Shown: piece after piece, positions 1-7,516 of the stretch
Position numbering within the stretch: the stretch's first letter is position 1
Layout: each line of letters starts with the position of its first letter
From: an uncultured Xanthobacteraceae bacterium
GTDB lineage: Bacteria > Pseudomonadota > Alphaproteobacteria > Rhizobiales > Xanthobacteraceae
Length of the DNA stretch: 22,096 nt
Assembly (NCBI GenBank): GCA_955652195.1
Contig: CATPBC010000224.1
Location: 1-22,096 of the forward strand
Direction of reading: 5' to 3'
Notes under the pieces: model-generated
Told to the model about the DNA's origin: nothing
The model's input: the letters and a program-made list of their open reading frames with translations, nothing else
Databases searched by the model: none
Made by a program: the position numbers and the translations under genes

Positions 1-30
1 ATTTTGCCTTGCTCGCGCCACAACATTACA

Positions 31-106
31 CTAGTGCCGCGAACCCGAAGTTCGCACAAGTTTGCGGAGCGCTCGGATGCGAATTTCGGGTTCAGAAGCG
101 GCACTA
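31..106. repeat. REP-like stem-loop, copy 1
   Basis: A long imperfect inverted repeat. TAGTGCCGC (32-40) pairs exactly with GCGGCACTA (98-106), and 41-56 pairs with 78-93 with one mismatch. A 4-nt bulge (AGAA, 94-97) lies on the 3' arm, and the loop is 57-77. The flanking ACTAGTG at 30-36 is repeated inverted at the far end of copy 2 (190-196). The shape (foot, bulge, stem, GC-rich loop) is that of a bacterial REP or palindromic unit. I cannot name the family. Confidence 0.75.
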
Positions 107-120
107 CAAGGATAGAGTTG

Positions 121-195
121 CTAGTGTCCTTATCGATTCCGAAGTTCGTACGAGCGCGCCGCAAATGCTTACGAACTTCGGAATCGGGACACTAG
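121..195. repeat. REP-like stem-loop, copy 2 (inverted relative to copy 1)
   Basis: CTAGTGTCC (121-129) pairs perfectly with 187-195, and 134-150 pairs perfectly over 17 bp with 170-186. The 4-nt bulge (TTAT, 130-133) is on the 5' arm. Reverse-complementing this element moves the bulge to the 3' arm. Its loop then reads TTTGCGGCGCGCTCG, nearly the loop of copy 1 (TTTGCGGAGCGCTCG). The two copies are therefore homologous units in head-to-head inversion, 14 nt apart, as in a BIME. Confidence 0.78.
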
Positions 196-196
196 T

Positions 197-331
197 TGCG
201 CCAAGGGCTTCCATGACGGACTTGAGTCTGATTGAACTTGCCGCGGGACGTGAAAACCGAGGCTGCTTGAGGCCGAGCGGAACAAGCTTCTCGGCAACCG
301 ATCCGCGTTGCGGCTAGGCTAGGACGATGGC
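197..331 (+). other. Leader of the first gene; no gene seen
   Basis: This stretch lies between the repeat pair and the GTG start at 332. No coding frame with a recognisable product and no clear -35/-10 pair is visible. Its 3' end carries AGGA at 321-324, a plausible ribosome binding site for the GTG at 332. An ATG at 327 is followed at once by an in-frame stop (ATG GCG TGA), so it cannot be the start. Confidence 0.5.
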
Positions 332-985
332 GTGACCGATATTTTCCATGAAGTCGATGAAGAAGTAAGACGCGAACGGCTCAAAAAGCTGTGGGAGCGC
401 CACGGCAATTATCTTGTTGCCGCTTGCGTCTTGGTCGTCATCGGCGTTGGCGCTTGGCGCGGTTACGAGTGGTGGCAAGCCAAACGGGCGGCACAGTCCG
501 GGGCGGCTTTTGAGCAAGCAGTGACGCTGGCCGAAGCGGGCAAGCATCAAGAGGCCGTCGCCGCTTTTGCCGAGCTTGCGACCGATGGCACGGCGGGCTA
601 CCGCGTGTTGGCGCGGCTGCGCGAGGCCGCCGAGCTTGCGCCGACCGACAGCAAAGCCGCCGTCGCAGCCTATGATGCAATCGCGGCGGACAATCGCGCA
701 GGCCAGGTCATCCAAGATCTGGCGGCGCTGCGCGCCAGTTTTCTGCTGGTCGATACTGCGCCCTATGCTGAGATCGTTAAGCGGCTGGAGCCGTTAACCG
801 CAGCCGACCGTCCTTTTCGGCACAGTGCGCGCGAGATTCTGGCGCTTTCTGCATGGAAAGCCGGAGATATATCGACGGCGCGGCGATGGACCGACATGAT
901 GATGGGCGATCCGCTGACACCGCCTGGTCAGCGCAGCCGCGCGGAAATGTTGAGCGAACTGATCGCGGCGAGCGCGAAAGGTTGA
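332..985 (+). CDS. YfgM-like membrane-anchored TPR protein
   Basis: A protein of 217 residues. A charged cytoplasmic N-terminus (1-25, rich in E, R and K) precedes one membrane segment at about 27-44 and an alanine-rich helical region consistent with TPR-like repeats. This matches the YfgM / TPR_21 family, whose E. coli member is an ancillary SecYEG-associated protein at the inner membrane that helps hand exported proteins to periplasmic chaperones. The start is GTG at 332, with AGGA 7 nt upstream; the only nearby ATG (327) is closed by a stop. The next gene begins within a few bases of the stop, so the two are probably co-transcribed. Location upstream of der agrees with the E. coli yfgM-bamB-der order. 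Family assignment is by recognition; the exact molecular role here is inferred. Confidence 0.82.
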   Translation: MTDIFHEVDEEVRRERLKKLWERHGNYLVAACVLVVIGVGAWRGYEWWQAKRAAQSGAAFEQAVTLAEAGKHQEAVAAFAELATDGTAGYRVLARLREAAELAPTDSKAAVAAYDAIAADNRAGQVIQDLAALRASFLLVDTAPYAEIVKRLEPLTAADRPFRHSAREILALSAWKAGDISTARRWTDMMMGDPLTPPGQRSRAEMLSELIAASAKG

Positions 986-989
986 GGTG

Positions 990-1601
990 ATGATACGACG
1001 CTCGCATGGAATTTTATATCGCGCCGCTTCGGTGCTGGCGCTTGTGCTGATGATTGCTGGCTGCACGAAGGGGGGTCAGTTCGATCCCACCGAGATTTTC
1101 AATTCGGATGTGTTCGACAGCAAAAAAAAGCTGAGAGGCGACCGTACGCCAGTTTTCCCTGAGGGAGTGCCGGGCACAGCCACTGGCGTGCCTGCAGAAT
1201 TGGTCAAGGGCTACGAGGCGCCGCCGGAACAGCCTGATGCGGCCGTCGCAGCAGCGCCCACTCCGGCTCCGGCAGCTGAAGCAGAAAAACCAAAGCCGAA
1301 ACCGAAGCCCAAAGCGAAAGTCGCCGCGCAAAAGCCGCCGGCTGCCCCGGCAGCATCGGCGCCCGGGCCCGCTCCGACGCGGATCACGGTGGGTCCCACA
1401 CAGAGGCCACCAGCCACCGGACAACAGCCGAATGGGGCACAATCCGCTTGGCCAGCGCTGCCGTCGACTAGTTCGCAACAACCTGCACAATCGTCCCAAT
1501 CTGTGTGGCCAGCGCCGCCCCAAACGCCGACGGCACAGCCGGCCCAGTCGTCGCAGTCGGTCTGGCCCGATCCGCCGGCGGCCGCCGGTTCTTCGCGATA
1601 A
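990..1601 (+). CDS. Pro/Ala-rich lipoprotein with C-terminal SVWP repeats
   Basis: About 203 residues from ATG 990; a GTG at 987 would add one Met. The N-terminus is a lipoprotein signal: basic start, hydrophobic stretch, and lipobox I-A-G-C with the lipidation Cys at 25. A charged segment containing DSKKKLRGDR and VFPEGVPG follows, then a low-complexity Ala/Pro/Lys tract (about 85-135). The C-terminal third carries an exact 14-residue near-repeat (QPAQSSQSVWP[A/D]PP) twice, plus one degenerate copy (AQSAWPALP). It occupies the position that bamB holds between yfgM and der in E. coli, but has no sign of the beta-propeller repeats that define BamB. I do not recognise the family. It is probably membrane-anchored in the envelope, with a flexible tail that may bind a partner or cell wall. 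The function is unknown. Confidence 0.75.
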   Translation: MIRRSHGILYRAASVLALVLMIAGCTKGGQFDPTEIFNSDVFDSKKKLRGDRTPVFPEGVPGTATGVPAELVKGYEAPPEQPDAAVAAAPTPAPAAEAEKPKPKPKPKAKVAAQKPPAAPAASAPGPAPTRITVGPTQRPPATGQQPNGAQSAWPALPSTSSQQPAQSSQSVWPAPPQTPTAQPAQSSQSVWPDPPAAAGSSR

Positions 1602-1748
1602 AATTTCTACGCGCGCCGCTGCCAATTGCGTCAGCTGCCGGCGCACGAGCTTTATTAAATGATATAGAGGTCCTTGCCTCGAAGCCGTTGGGCGTCATCA
1701 ACGCTCGTCGTCACCGCTTGCTATCAGAGTTTACCCCCTCGGTTTGCC

Positions 1749-3113
1749 ATGTCGTTCACCATCGCGATCGTTGGTCGGCCGAATGTTGGCAAATCGACGT
1801 TGTTTAACCGGCTCGTCGGCCGGCGCCTCGCTCTGGTCGACGATCGGCCGGGAGTGACGCGGGACCGGCGCGAGGGTGACGCACGACTCGGCGATCTCGC
1901 CTTCAAGGCGATTGACACGGCTGGACTGGAGCACGCCGAACGCGACAGCTTAACGGGACGAATGCAGGCCCACACGGCCGCCGCGATAGCGCAGGCGGAT
2001 GCGGTTTTGTTTTTGATCGATGCGCGGGCCGGCGGGACGGTCGCCGATCGTGCCTTCGCTGACCTGGTTCGCAAATCGGGCAAGCCCGCGATTCTCGTCG
2101 CCAACAAAAGCGAGGGCCGCGCTGGCGAGGCCGGCGCGCTCGACGCTTATGCGCTCGGCTTCGGCGATCCGGTGCCAATCAGCGCCGAGCACGGCGAAGG
2201 TTTGGCTGGGCTCTATGAGGCGCTGCGTGCGGCCTTACCGGAAGCAACAGCCGAGCGTGACGAACGAGAAGATCGCGCCGCCACAGCCGATAAGCAGTCG
2301 ATCCGGCTCGCCATTGTCGGCCGGCCGAATACCGGTAAGTCGACGCTGATCAATCGACTGCTCGGCGAGGAACGACTGTTGGCCGGACCGGAAGTCGGCA
2401 TCACCCGAGACGCAATTGCGGTCGATCTCGCGTGGCATGGCCGGGATTTTCGCATTCACGATACTGCGGGTATGCGTCGCCGTTCACGGATCGAGGAGAA
2501 GTTGGAGAAGCTCTCGGTTGCCGATGCCCTCAACGCGATCCGTTTTTCCGAAGTGGTCATCGTCCTCATCGATTCACAAACACCTCTCGAAGAGCAGGAC
2601 ATCCGGATCGCCGATCTGGTCGAGCGGGAAGGGCGGGCCGTCGTCATTGCTATCAACAAATGGGATTTGATCGAACCGGAGCCAGGCGCACTTTCGCGAT
2701 TGCGTAACACGGTCGATCGGCTGTTGCCGCAGATCAAGGGAGTCGGCATCGCGGTTGTGTCGGCGAAAACCGGTCAGGGCTTGGACCGGTTGATGCAGAC
2801 GGTCGTCGACGCGCATACAATCTGGAATCGGCGGGTGCCGACAGCCGCCTTGAATCGCTTCTTGGCCGAGGCGACCGCGTCGCATCCGCCGCCTGCGCTG
2901 CGCGGCCGGCGCCTTCGGCTTGACTACGTGACGCAGCCCAAATCACGGCCGCCGACCTTCGTCTTGTTCGGCTCGCGCGCCAGCGCGCTGCCGGAGGCTT
3001 ATCGCCGTTACCTGGTGAATGGGCTGCGTGACCAGTTCGACTTGCCCGGCACGCCAATCAGGCTCGCGTTGCGGACAAAGCCTAACCCCTACGCGACGCG
3101 TAAACAGCGCTAA
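1749..3113 (+). CDS. der: Ribosome-assembly GTPase Der (EngA)
   Basis: A protein of 454 residues with two tandem GTPase domains and a C-terminal KH-like domain, the diagnostic Der layout. Domain 1 has P-loop GRPNVGKS at 9-16, DTAG at 56-59, and NKSE at 119-122 in place of the usual NKxD. Domain 2 has GRPNTGKS at 191-198, DTAG at 238-241 and NKWD at 303-306. Der acts in late assembly of the 50S ribosomal subunit. An upstream in-frame extension to 1674 is possible, but the family begins just before the first P-loop, so ATG 1749 ([11 protein letters not shown]) is preferred. The 147-nt gap from the lipoprotein gene includes an AT-rich patch near 1650-1667 that could hold its own promoter; this is weak. 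Its 3' end converges on the SDR gene. Confidence 0.97.
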   Translation: MSFTIAIVGRPNVGKSTLFNRLVGRRLALVDDRPGVTRDRREGDARLGDLAFKAIDTAGLEHAERDSLTGRMQAHTAAAIAQADAVLFLIDARAGGTVADRAFADLVRKSGKPAILVANKSEGRAGEAGALDAYALGFGDPVPISAEHGEGLAGLYEALRAALPEATAERDEREDRAATADKQSIRLAIVGRPNTGKSTLINRLLGEERLLAGPEVGITRDAIAVDLAWHGRDFRIHDTAGMRRRSRIEEKLEKLSVADALNAIRFSEVVIVLIDSQTPLEEQDIRIADLVEREGRAVVIAINKWDLIEPEPGALSRLRNTVDRLLPQIKGVGIAVVSAKTGQGLDRLMQTVVDAHTIWNRRVPTAALNRFLAEATASHPPPALRGRRLRLDYVTQPKSRPPTFVLFGSRASALPEAYRRYLVNGLRDQFDLPGTPIRLALRTKPNPYATRKQR

Positions 3114-3114
3114 T

Positions 3115-3135
3115 CGCGGCCGCTTTCCTGCCGCG
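3115..3135. terminator. Possible shared hairpin between convergent genes
   Basis: CGCGGC (3115-3120) pairs with GCCGCG (3130-3135) around a 9-nt loop, in the 26-nt gap between the convergent der and SDR genes. There is no T-tract on either strand, so an intrinsic terminator is only a guess from position. Confidence 0.3.
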
Positions 3136-3139
3136 GGTA

Positions 3140-3880
3140 CTAAGCAGGCGGCTTGAATTCCAAAAATTTGCCGGCAGGAAAGTCGTAAAGCTTACCGGTT
3201 TCGCAGCAGCTCGGCAGGCAAAGCGAAAGAATCTTTTCTGCCACATCTTCGGGCGTGGGCAGCGTCATCGGATCTTCGCCCGGCATGACTTGCGCTCGCA
3301 TGCGCGTCCGCGTTGGTCCCGGATTGAAGAGGTTCACACGCAGCACCGTTGCGTCGGTCTCCGCGGCATAGGTTCGCGCCAGAACGTTAAGCGCCGCTTT
3401 GGATACTGAATAGGCGCCGCTATAGGCTCGCGCATGGGTTGCCGCCCCCGAGGTGATGAATACGGCACGTCCGGCGGCGGAGCGCTTCAACAACGCGTCC
3501 ATGGCGCGGATCAAATGCCAATTGGCGGTGACGTTCACTGCCATGACTTCCTCCCAGTTTTGCGGCTCGATGTGATCGAGCGGCGAGCGTTGCCCAGCAA
3601 CGCCCGCATTGCCGACCATCACGTCGAGCCGTTGATATCGTTCATTGAGAGCGGAAGCCAACCGATAGGTCCCAGCGTAATCGCGCATGTCGAGCGGCAC
3701 CAGAGTTGCTGAACTGCCGGCTGCCCGCGCTGCGTCATCGATTTCTTCCAGCGCGCCGGTAGTGCGCGCCACCGCGACGATATGAGCGCCGGCTCGGGCG
3801 AGCGTCAGCGCGACGGCGCGGCCGATGCCGCGCGATGCGCCGGTGACGAGCGCAATGCTCCCGGCGAGAGGCTGCGTCAT
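3140..3880 (-). CDS. Short-chain dehydrogenase/reductase downstream of purF
   Basis: A protein of 246 residues with the classical SDR pattern: TGASRGIG (13-20) for the nucleotide, NAG (91-93), Ser 144, and the catalytic YSVSK with Tyr 157 and Lys 161. These predict an NAD(P)-dependent oxidoreductase. The substrate cannot be read from the sequence. Its ATG lies 3 nt after the purF stop, so it is the last gene of a cvpA-purF-SDR operon. Two adjacent cysteines (SCCET) sit near the C-terminus before a conserved-looking FPAGKFLEF ending. The link to purines is positional only; SDRs after purF may simply share the transcript. Confidence 0.9.
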   Translation of the reverse strand: MTQPLAGSIALVTGASRGIGRAVALTLARAGAHIVAVARTTGALEEIDDAARAAGSSATLVPLDMRDYAGTYRLASALNERYQRLDVMVGNAGVAGQRSPLDHIEPQNWEEVMAVNVTANWHLIRAMDALLKRSAAGRAVFITSGAATHARAYSGAYSVSKAALNVLARTYAAETDATVLRVNLFNPGPTRTRMRAQVMPGEDPMTLPTPEDVAEKILSLCLPSCCETGKLYDFPAGKFLEFKPPA

Positions 3881-3883
3881 TTC

Positions 3884-5350
3884 TCAGCTTGCTTCGGCGA
3901 GCAACGAAAGTTGGCGGGGCGGGCCGGCGTCTTGAGCCGTGCGATCTGTCAGCGGCGTCGGATAATCGCCGGTAAAGCAGTGATCGGTGAATTGCGGGCG
4001 AACCGGATCGCGGCCCTTTTCACCCATTGCGCGATAGATGCCGTCGACCGAAAGAAAGGCGAGCGAGTCGGCGCCGATGAATTTGCGCATACCCTCAAGA
4101 TCGTGCGTTGCGGCAAGTAGTTTGTCCCGCTCTGGCGTGTCGATGCCGTAGTAATCGGGATGAGTGATTGGCGGCGAGGCAATGCGCAAATGCACCTCGA
4201 TGGCGCCGGCATCGCGCATCATCTGCACGATCTTGACCGAAGTCGTGCCGCGCACGATCGAATCGTCGATCAAAACGATGCGTTTGCCGGCCACAACAGC
4301 GCGATTGGCGCTGTGCTTAAGGCGAACGCCGAGCTGGCGGATATGCTGGGTCGGTTCAATGAAGGTGCGGCCAACATAATGATTGCGAATGATGCCGAGT
4401 TCATAAGGTAGACCAGATTCCTGAGCATAGCCGACCGCCGCCGGCACTCCGGAATCGGGCACCGGCACGATGACGTCGGCCGAGGCGGGCGCTTCGCGCG
4501 CCAGTTCCGCGCCGCATGCTTTGCGGACCGTGTAAATGCTGCGCCCGCCGAGAATCGAATCGGGCCTGGCGAAATAGATGTATTCGAAAATGCATGGACG
4601 CGGCGGCAGCGGCAGAAACGGCTTGTGCGAATGCGCGCCGTCCTCGTCGAAGATAAGGACCTCGCCATTATCGACGTCGCGTACATATTGCGCGCCGATA
4701 ATGTCGAGGGCGCAGGTCTCGGAGGCGAGAATCGGGCAGCCATCCAGTTTGCCAAGCACGAGCGGACGGATGCCGAGCGGATCGCGGGCGCCGATGAGCT
4801 TCTTATTGGTGAGCCCGGCGAAGGCGTAAGAGCCTTCGAGCATGCGCAAGCCCTCGATCAGCCGGTCGACAAAACGATTGCGGTGAGACCGGGCCACCAG
4901 ATGCAGGATCACTTCCGTATCGGTGGTGGATTGCATCATGGCGCCGTCGCGCACGAGCTGACGCCGCAGGCTCAGGCCGTTCGTAAGATTGCCATTATGG
5001 CCGATCGCAAATCCGCCGGCATTTAGTTCGGCGAACAGCGGCTGGACATTGCGCAAAATGGTCTCGCCGGTCGTTGAATAGCGGACATGGCCGATCGCCG
5101 CATTGCCAGGCAGGCGATCGATGACTTCCCGCCTGGAGAAGGCATCGCCGACCAGGCCGAGCCGCCGTTCCGAATGAAACCGCTTGCCGTCGAAGGTGAC
5201 GATTCCGGCAGCCTCCTGGCCGCGGTGTTGCAAGGCATGAAGACCCAGCGCGGTAATTGCTGCCGCGTCAGGATGTCCGAAAATGCCGAAGACACCGCAT
5301 TCCTCGCGAAGCCGATCCGCGTCGAGGTCGAGGGCGCCAGATCCGGTCAT
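3884..5350 (-). CDS. purF: Amidophosphoribosyltransferase PurF
   Basis: A protein of 488 residues. It catalyses the first committed step of purine synthesis, transferring glutamine nitrogen to PRPP to form phosphoribosylamine. An N-terminal propeptide of 17 residues ends before Cys 18 (REECGVFG), the Ntn glutaminase nucleophile freed by self-cleavage. Other glutaminase motifs are HALQHRGQE (38-46), RYSTTG (90-95) and GHNGNL (118-123). The phosphoribosyltransferase PRPP loop is [12 protein letters not shown] (359-370). Of the four Fe-S ligand positions of B. subtilis-type PurF, Cys 253 and Cys 458 align with cysteines, while Asp 399 and about Thr 455 replace the other two. A 4Fe-4S cluster is therefore unlikely. 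The start overlaps the cvpA stop by ATGA, indicating translational coupling; the SDR gene follows 3 nt after the stop. Confidence 0.97.
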   Translation of the reverse strand: MTGSGALDLDADRLREECGVFGIFGHPDAAAITALGLHALQHRGQEAAGIVTFDGKRFHSERRLGLVGDAFSRREVIDRLPGNAAIGHVRYSTTGETILRNVQPLFAELNAGGFAIGHNGNLTNGLSLRRQLVRDGAMMQSTTDTEVILHLVARSHRNRFVDRLIEGLRMLEGSYAFAGLTNKKLIGARDPLGIRPLVLGKLDGCPILASETCALDIIGAQYVRDVDNGEVLIFDEDGAHSHKPFLPLPPRPCIFEYIYFARPDSILGGRSIYTVRKACGAELAREAPASADVIVPVPDSGVPAAVGYAQESGLPYELGIIRNHYVGRTFIEPTQHIRQLGVRLKHSANRAVVAGKRIVLIDDSIVRGTTSVKIVQMMRDAGAIEVHLRIASPPITHPDYYGIDTPERDKLLAATHDLEGMRKFIGADSLAFLSVDGIYRAMGEKGRDPVRPQFTDHCFTGDYPTPLTDRTAQDAGPPRQLSLLAEAS

Positions 5351-5943
5351 GACCTTGGTATCTCCAACCTATCGAACTCGCTGCGCCGTTGGTCGGGTGC
5401 AGGAGCCGGAGCATCGGTGTCCTCGGGACGGGCCCGCTTCAACTTGTTTAAAATGGTGCTTTCCGGGTCATCCGGCAACATCGACATCAGCCATTGTCCG
5501 GTCCCCGCCAGGACCACCTTGGATTTGGCGCCCTTGACCCATTGTGGCTGGCTGCGGTCAGGAACGAGCCAAATAAAGAACTGAAACGCGATGACGACGA
5601 TGATCAGGCCGCGAGCGAGGCCGAATAAAAATCCGAGCGTGCGATCAAGCGCTCCAACGCGGCTATCCAGCACCATATCGGAAATTCTGATGGTGAAGAC
5701 CGAAACAACCAGCAGCGTGAGCAGAAAAACCCCGCCCACCACCACAATCGCGGCAACAATATCGCTGTTGAAGTACTGCTTGGCGAAAGGCAACAGCTTG
5801 CCATAGGAATAAAGCGTGGCGACGGCCGCCAGAATCCATGCGGTAATCGAGAGGACCTCGCGCATGAAACCACGCACCATGGCGAGCAGGCCCGAAATCA
5901 GCATCACCAGGATCAGGACGATATCGAGCAGCGTGATCGGCAT
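5347..5943 (-). CDS. cvpA: CvpA family membrane protein
   Basis: A protein of 198 residues with four predicted membrane segments at about 4-24, 28-47, 60-83 and 104-127, and a hydrophilic Pro/Arg-rich tail. The order of TM1, the short VRGFMREV turn, TM2, and the later GALDRTLGFLFGLARG segment is typical of CvpA. In E. coli this family is needed for colicin V production and envelope homeostasis. It overlaps purF by 4 nt (ATGA) and is the promoter-proximal gene of the cvpA-purF-SDR transcript, an arrangement also known in other proteobacteria. No strong Shine-Dalgarno is visible before the ATG; an 11-bp tandem duplication lies there instead. Confidence 0.93.
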   Translation of the reverse strand: MPITLLDIVLILVMLISGLLAMVRGFMREVLSITAWILAAVATLYSYGKLLPFAKQYFNSDIVAAIVVVGGVFLLTLLVVSVFTIRISDMVLDSRVGALDRTLGFLFGLARGLIIVVIAFQFFIWLVPDRSQPQWVKGAKSKVVLAGTGQWLMSMLPDDPESTILNKLKRARPEDTDAPAPAPDQRRSEFDRLEIPRS

Positions 5944-5945
5944 GG

Positions 5946-5971
5946 GGCTACGATTCGGCTACGATTCGGCT
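5946..5971. repeat. 11-bp tandem repeat immediately upstream of cvpA
   Basis: GGCTACGATTC occurs at 5946-5956 and again at 5957-5967, followed by a further GGCT (5968-5971), giving about 2.4 copies. It starts 2 nt from the cvpA ATG and covers the place where its ribosome binding site would be. Confidence 0.85.
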
Positions 5972-6124
5972 GGGCTTTTGGCGCTCCGCCGCGTGTATAG
6001 CGGGGCTGCGCCATGCCGTCACCCATCTTCTCGCGGTTGTTTCCGCAGCCGGATAACGGGCCCTGAACGCGCCTCACGAAGCGCTAATTAACCTCACCGT
6101 TGGCAAGCTAAGTTGGCAGCAAAA

Positions 6125-7516
6125 TCAACCATCCTGGCGGCTCACCCGCCGCAGGGCAGGGGTGCTGTCGCGCGCAATATCGGCCACGAGATTATCGAGG
6201 GTGCCTATCGTAGCGAGGGTAAATCCTTCCGGGGCATCATTGCGCGCGGCTTCCGGAGCGATTGCCTTGGCGAAACCGAGCTTCTGTGCCTCGCGCAAAC
6301 GGGCAGCGCTTTGCGGAACCGGCCGAACCGCGCCAGAGAGCGAAATTTCGCCAAAATAGACGGCATTTGCGGGCAGGGGAGCATGCGTCAGCGAAGAGAC
6401 CAAGGCCGCAGCGGCGGCGATGTCGGCCGCGGGTTCCTGGATCCGTAATCCGCCGGCGACATTGAGGTAAACGTCATGCCCCGACAGGCGCACGCCGCAA
6501 TGCGCCTCCAGCACTGCCAAGACCATCGACAGTCGATTCGGGTCCCAACCCACGACGGCCCGACGCGGGGTGCCCAGTGTGGTGGGTGCCACCAGCGCCT
6601 GAATTTCAACCAGCAGCGGACGCGTTCCCTCGATGCCTGCGAATACGGCGGTGCCGGCGCTGCCGAGATCGCGCTCGGACAAAAATAGTGCGGATGGGTT
6701 TGCCACCTCCCGCAACCCGCCGCCGGTCATTTCGAAGACGCCGATCTCGTCGGTCGGGCCGAATCGATTCTTGATCGCGCGCAGGATGCGAAACTGTTGC
6801 GAGCCTTCGCCTTCGAACGACAAAACCGCATCGACCATATGCTCGACGACGCGGGGCCCGGCGATCTGACCGTCCTTGGTGACATGGCCGACCAAAATGA
6901 CGGCCGCGCCGCTGCGCTTGGCAAAGCGAATCAATTCCGCGGCGGAGCCCCGGACTTGCGTGACGGTTCCCGGCGCCGCATCGACCGTTTGAGTCCACAT
7001 AGTCTGAATGGAATCGATAACGAGCATGCGCGGGATCACGCCCTGCGACACCGTCGTTACGATATCCTCAACCGAAGTCTCCGCTGCGACCTCGACCGTC
7101 GCCTCGGCAAGGCCGAGCCGTTCCGCGCGCAGCCGCACTTGCGCTACCGCCTCTTCGCCCGAAATGTAAATGGCGCGATGCCGTCCGCGCGCGAATGCCG
7201 CCGCGACTTCGAGCAGCAGAGTAGATTTGCCGATCACAGGATCGCCGCCAAGCAAAAGCACTGAACCGCGCACGAGCCCGCCGCCGGTGACGCGATCGAA
7301 TTCGGCCATGCCGGAGGCAAGCCGTGGCGCTTCCGCAGTCGCGCCCTTTAGGGGCTCGACGGCAAATGGCCTTCCCTTACGCGAGGGCACGCGCACACGA
7401 CTGGCGGTTTCCTCAACCAGCGTGTTCCATTCGCCGCATGCTTCACATTTGCCTGCCCAGCGCGCAAACGCTGCGCCGCAATTCTGGCAGATGAAGTTTG
7501 GCGCGCGCGATGCCAT
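6125..7516 (-). CDS. radA: DNA repair protein RadA
   Basis: A protein of 463 residues with the full RadA/Sms layout. An N-terminal zinc finger has Cys 10, 13, 24 and 27. The RecA-like ATPase has its P-loop at 91-99 and Walker B LVIDS at 165-169. The RadA signature KNRFG is at 249-253, followed by a C-terminal Lon-protease-like domain. RadA is a DNA-dependent ATPase/helicase that promotes branch migration in recombination intermediates. The P-loop reads GDPVIGKST where the family normally has GDPGIGKST. The ATG at 7516 shares its A with the alr stop (TGATG), suggesting coupled translation; a GTG one codon earlier is the alternative start. No terminator-like structure is evident in the 181 nt beyond its stop, before cvpA. 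Confidence 0.96.
   Translation of the reverse strand: MASRAPNFICQNCGAAFARWAGKCEACGEWNTLVEETASRVRVPSRKGRPFAVEPLKGATAEAPRLASGMAEFDRVTGGGLVRGSVLLLGGDPVIGKSTLLLEVAAAFARGRHRAIYISGEEAVAQVRLRAERLGLAEATVEVAAETSVEDIVTTVSQGVIPRMLVIDSIQTMWTQTVDAAPGTVTQVRGSAAELIRFAKRSGAAVILVGHVTKDGQIAGPRVVEHMVDAVLSFEGEGSQQFRILRAIKNRFGPTDEIGVFEMTGGGLREVANPSALFLSERDLGSAGTAVFAGIEGTRPLLVEIQALVAPTTLGTPRRAVVGWDPNRLSMVLAVLEAHCGVRLSGHDVYLNVAGGLRIQEPAADIAAAAALVSSLTHAPLPANAVYFGEISLSGAVRPVPQSAARLREAQKLGFAKAIAPEAARNDAPEGFTLATIGTLDNLVADIARDSTPALRRVSRQDG

Noticed and set aside
14..203. Direct repeat GCGCCA (15-20 and 198-203) as a target-site duplication of the REP-like composite
   Set aside because: The left copy is 9 nt away from the element edge, and a 6-bp match is expected by chance in GC-rich DNA.
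1014..1646. Minus-strand open frame of 210 codons
   Set aside because: Extremely Arg/Gly-rich, it is the reverse of the Pro/Ala-rich lipoprotein gene. The plus frame has a lipobox and synonymous repeat divergence, so it is the real one.
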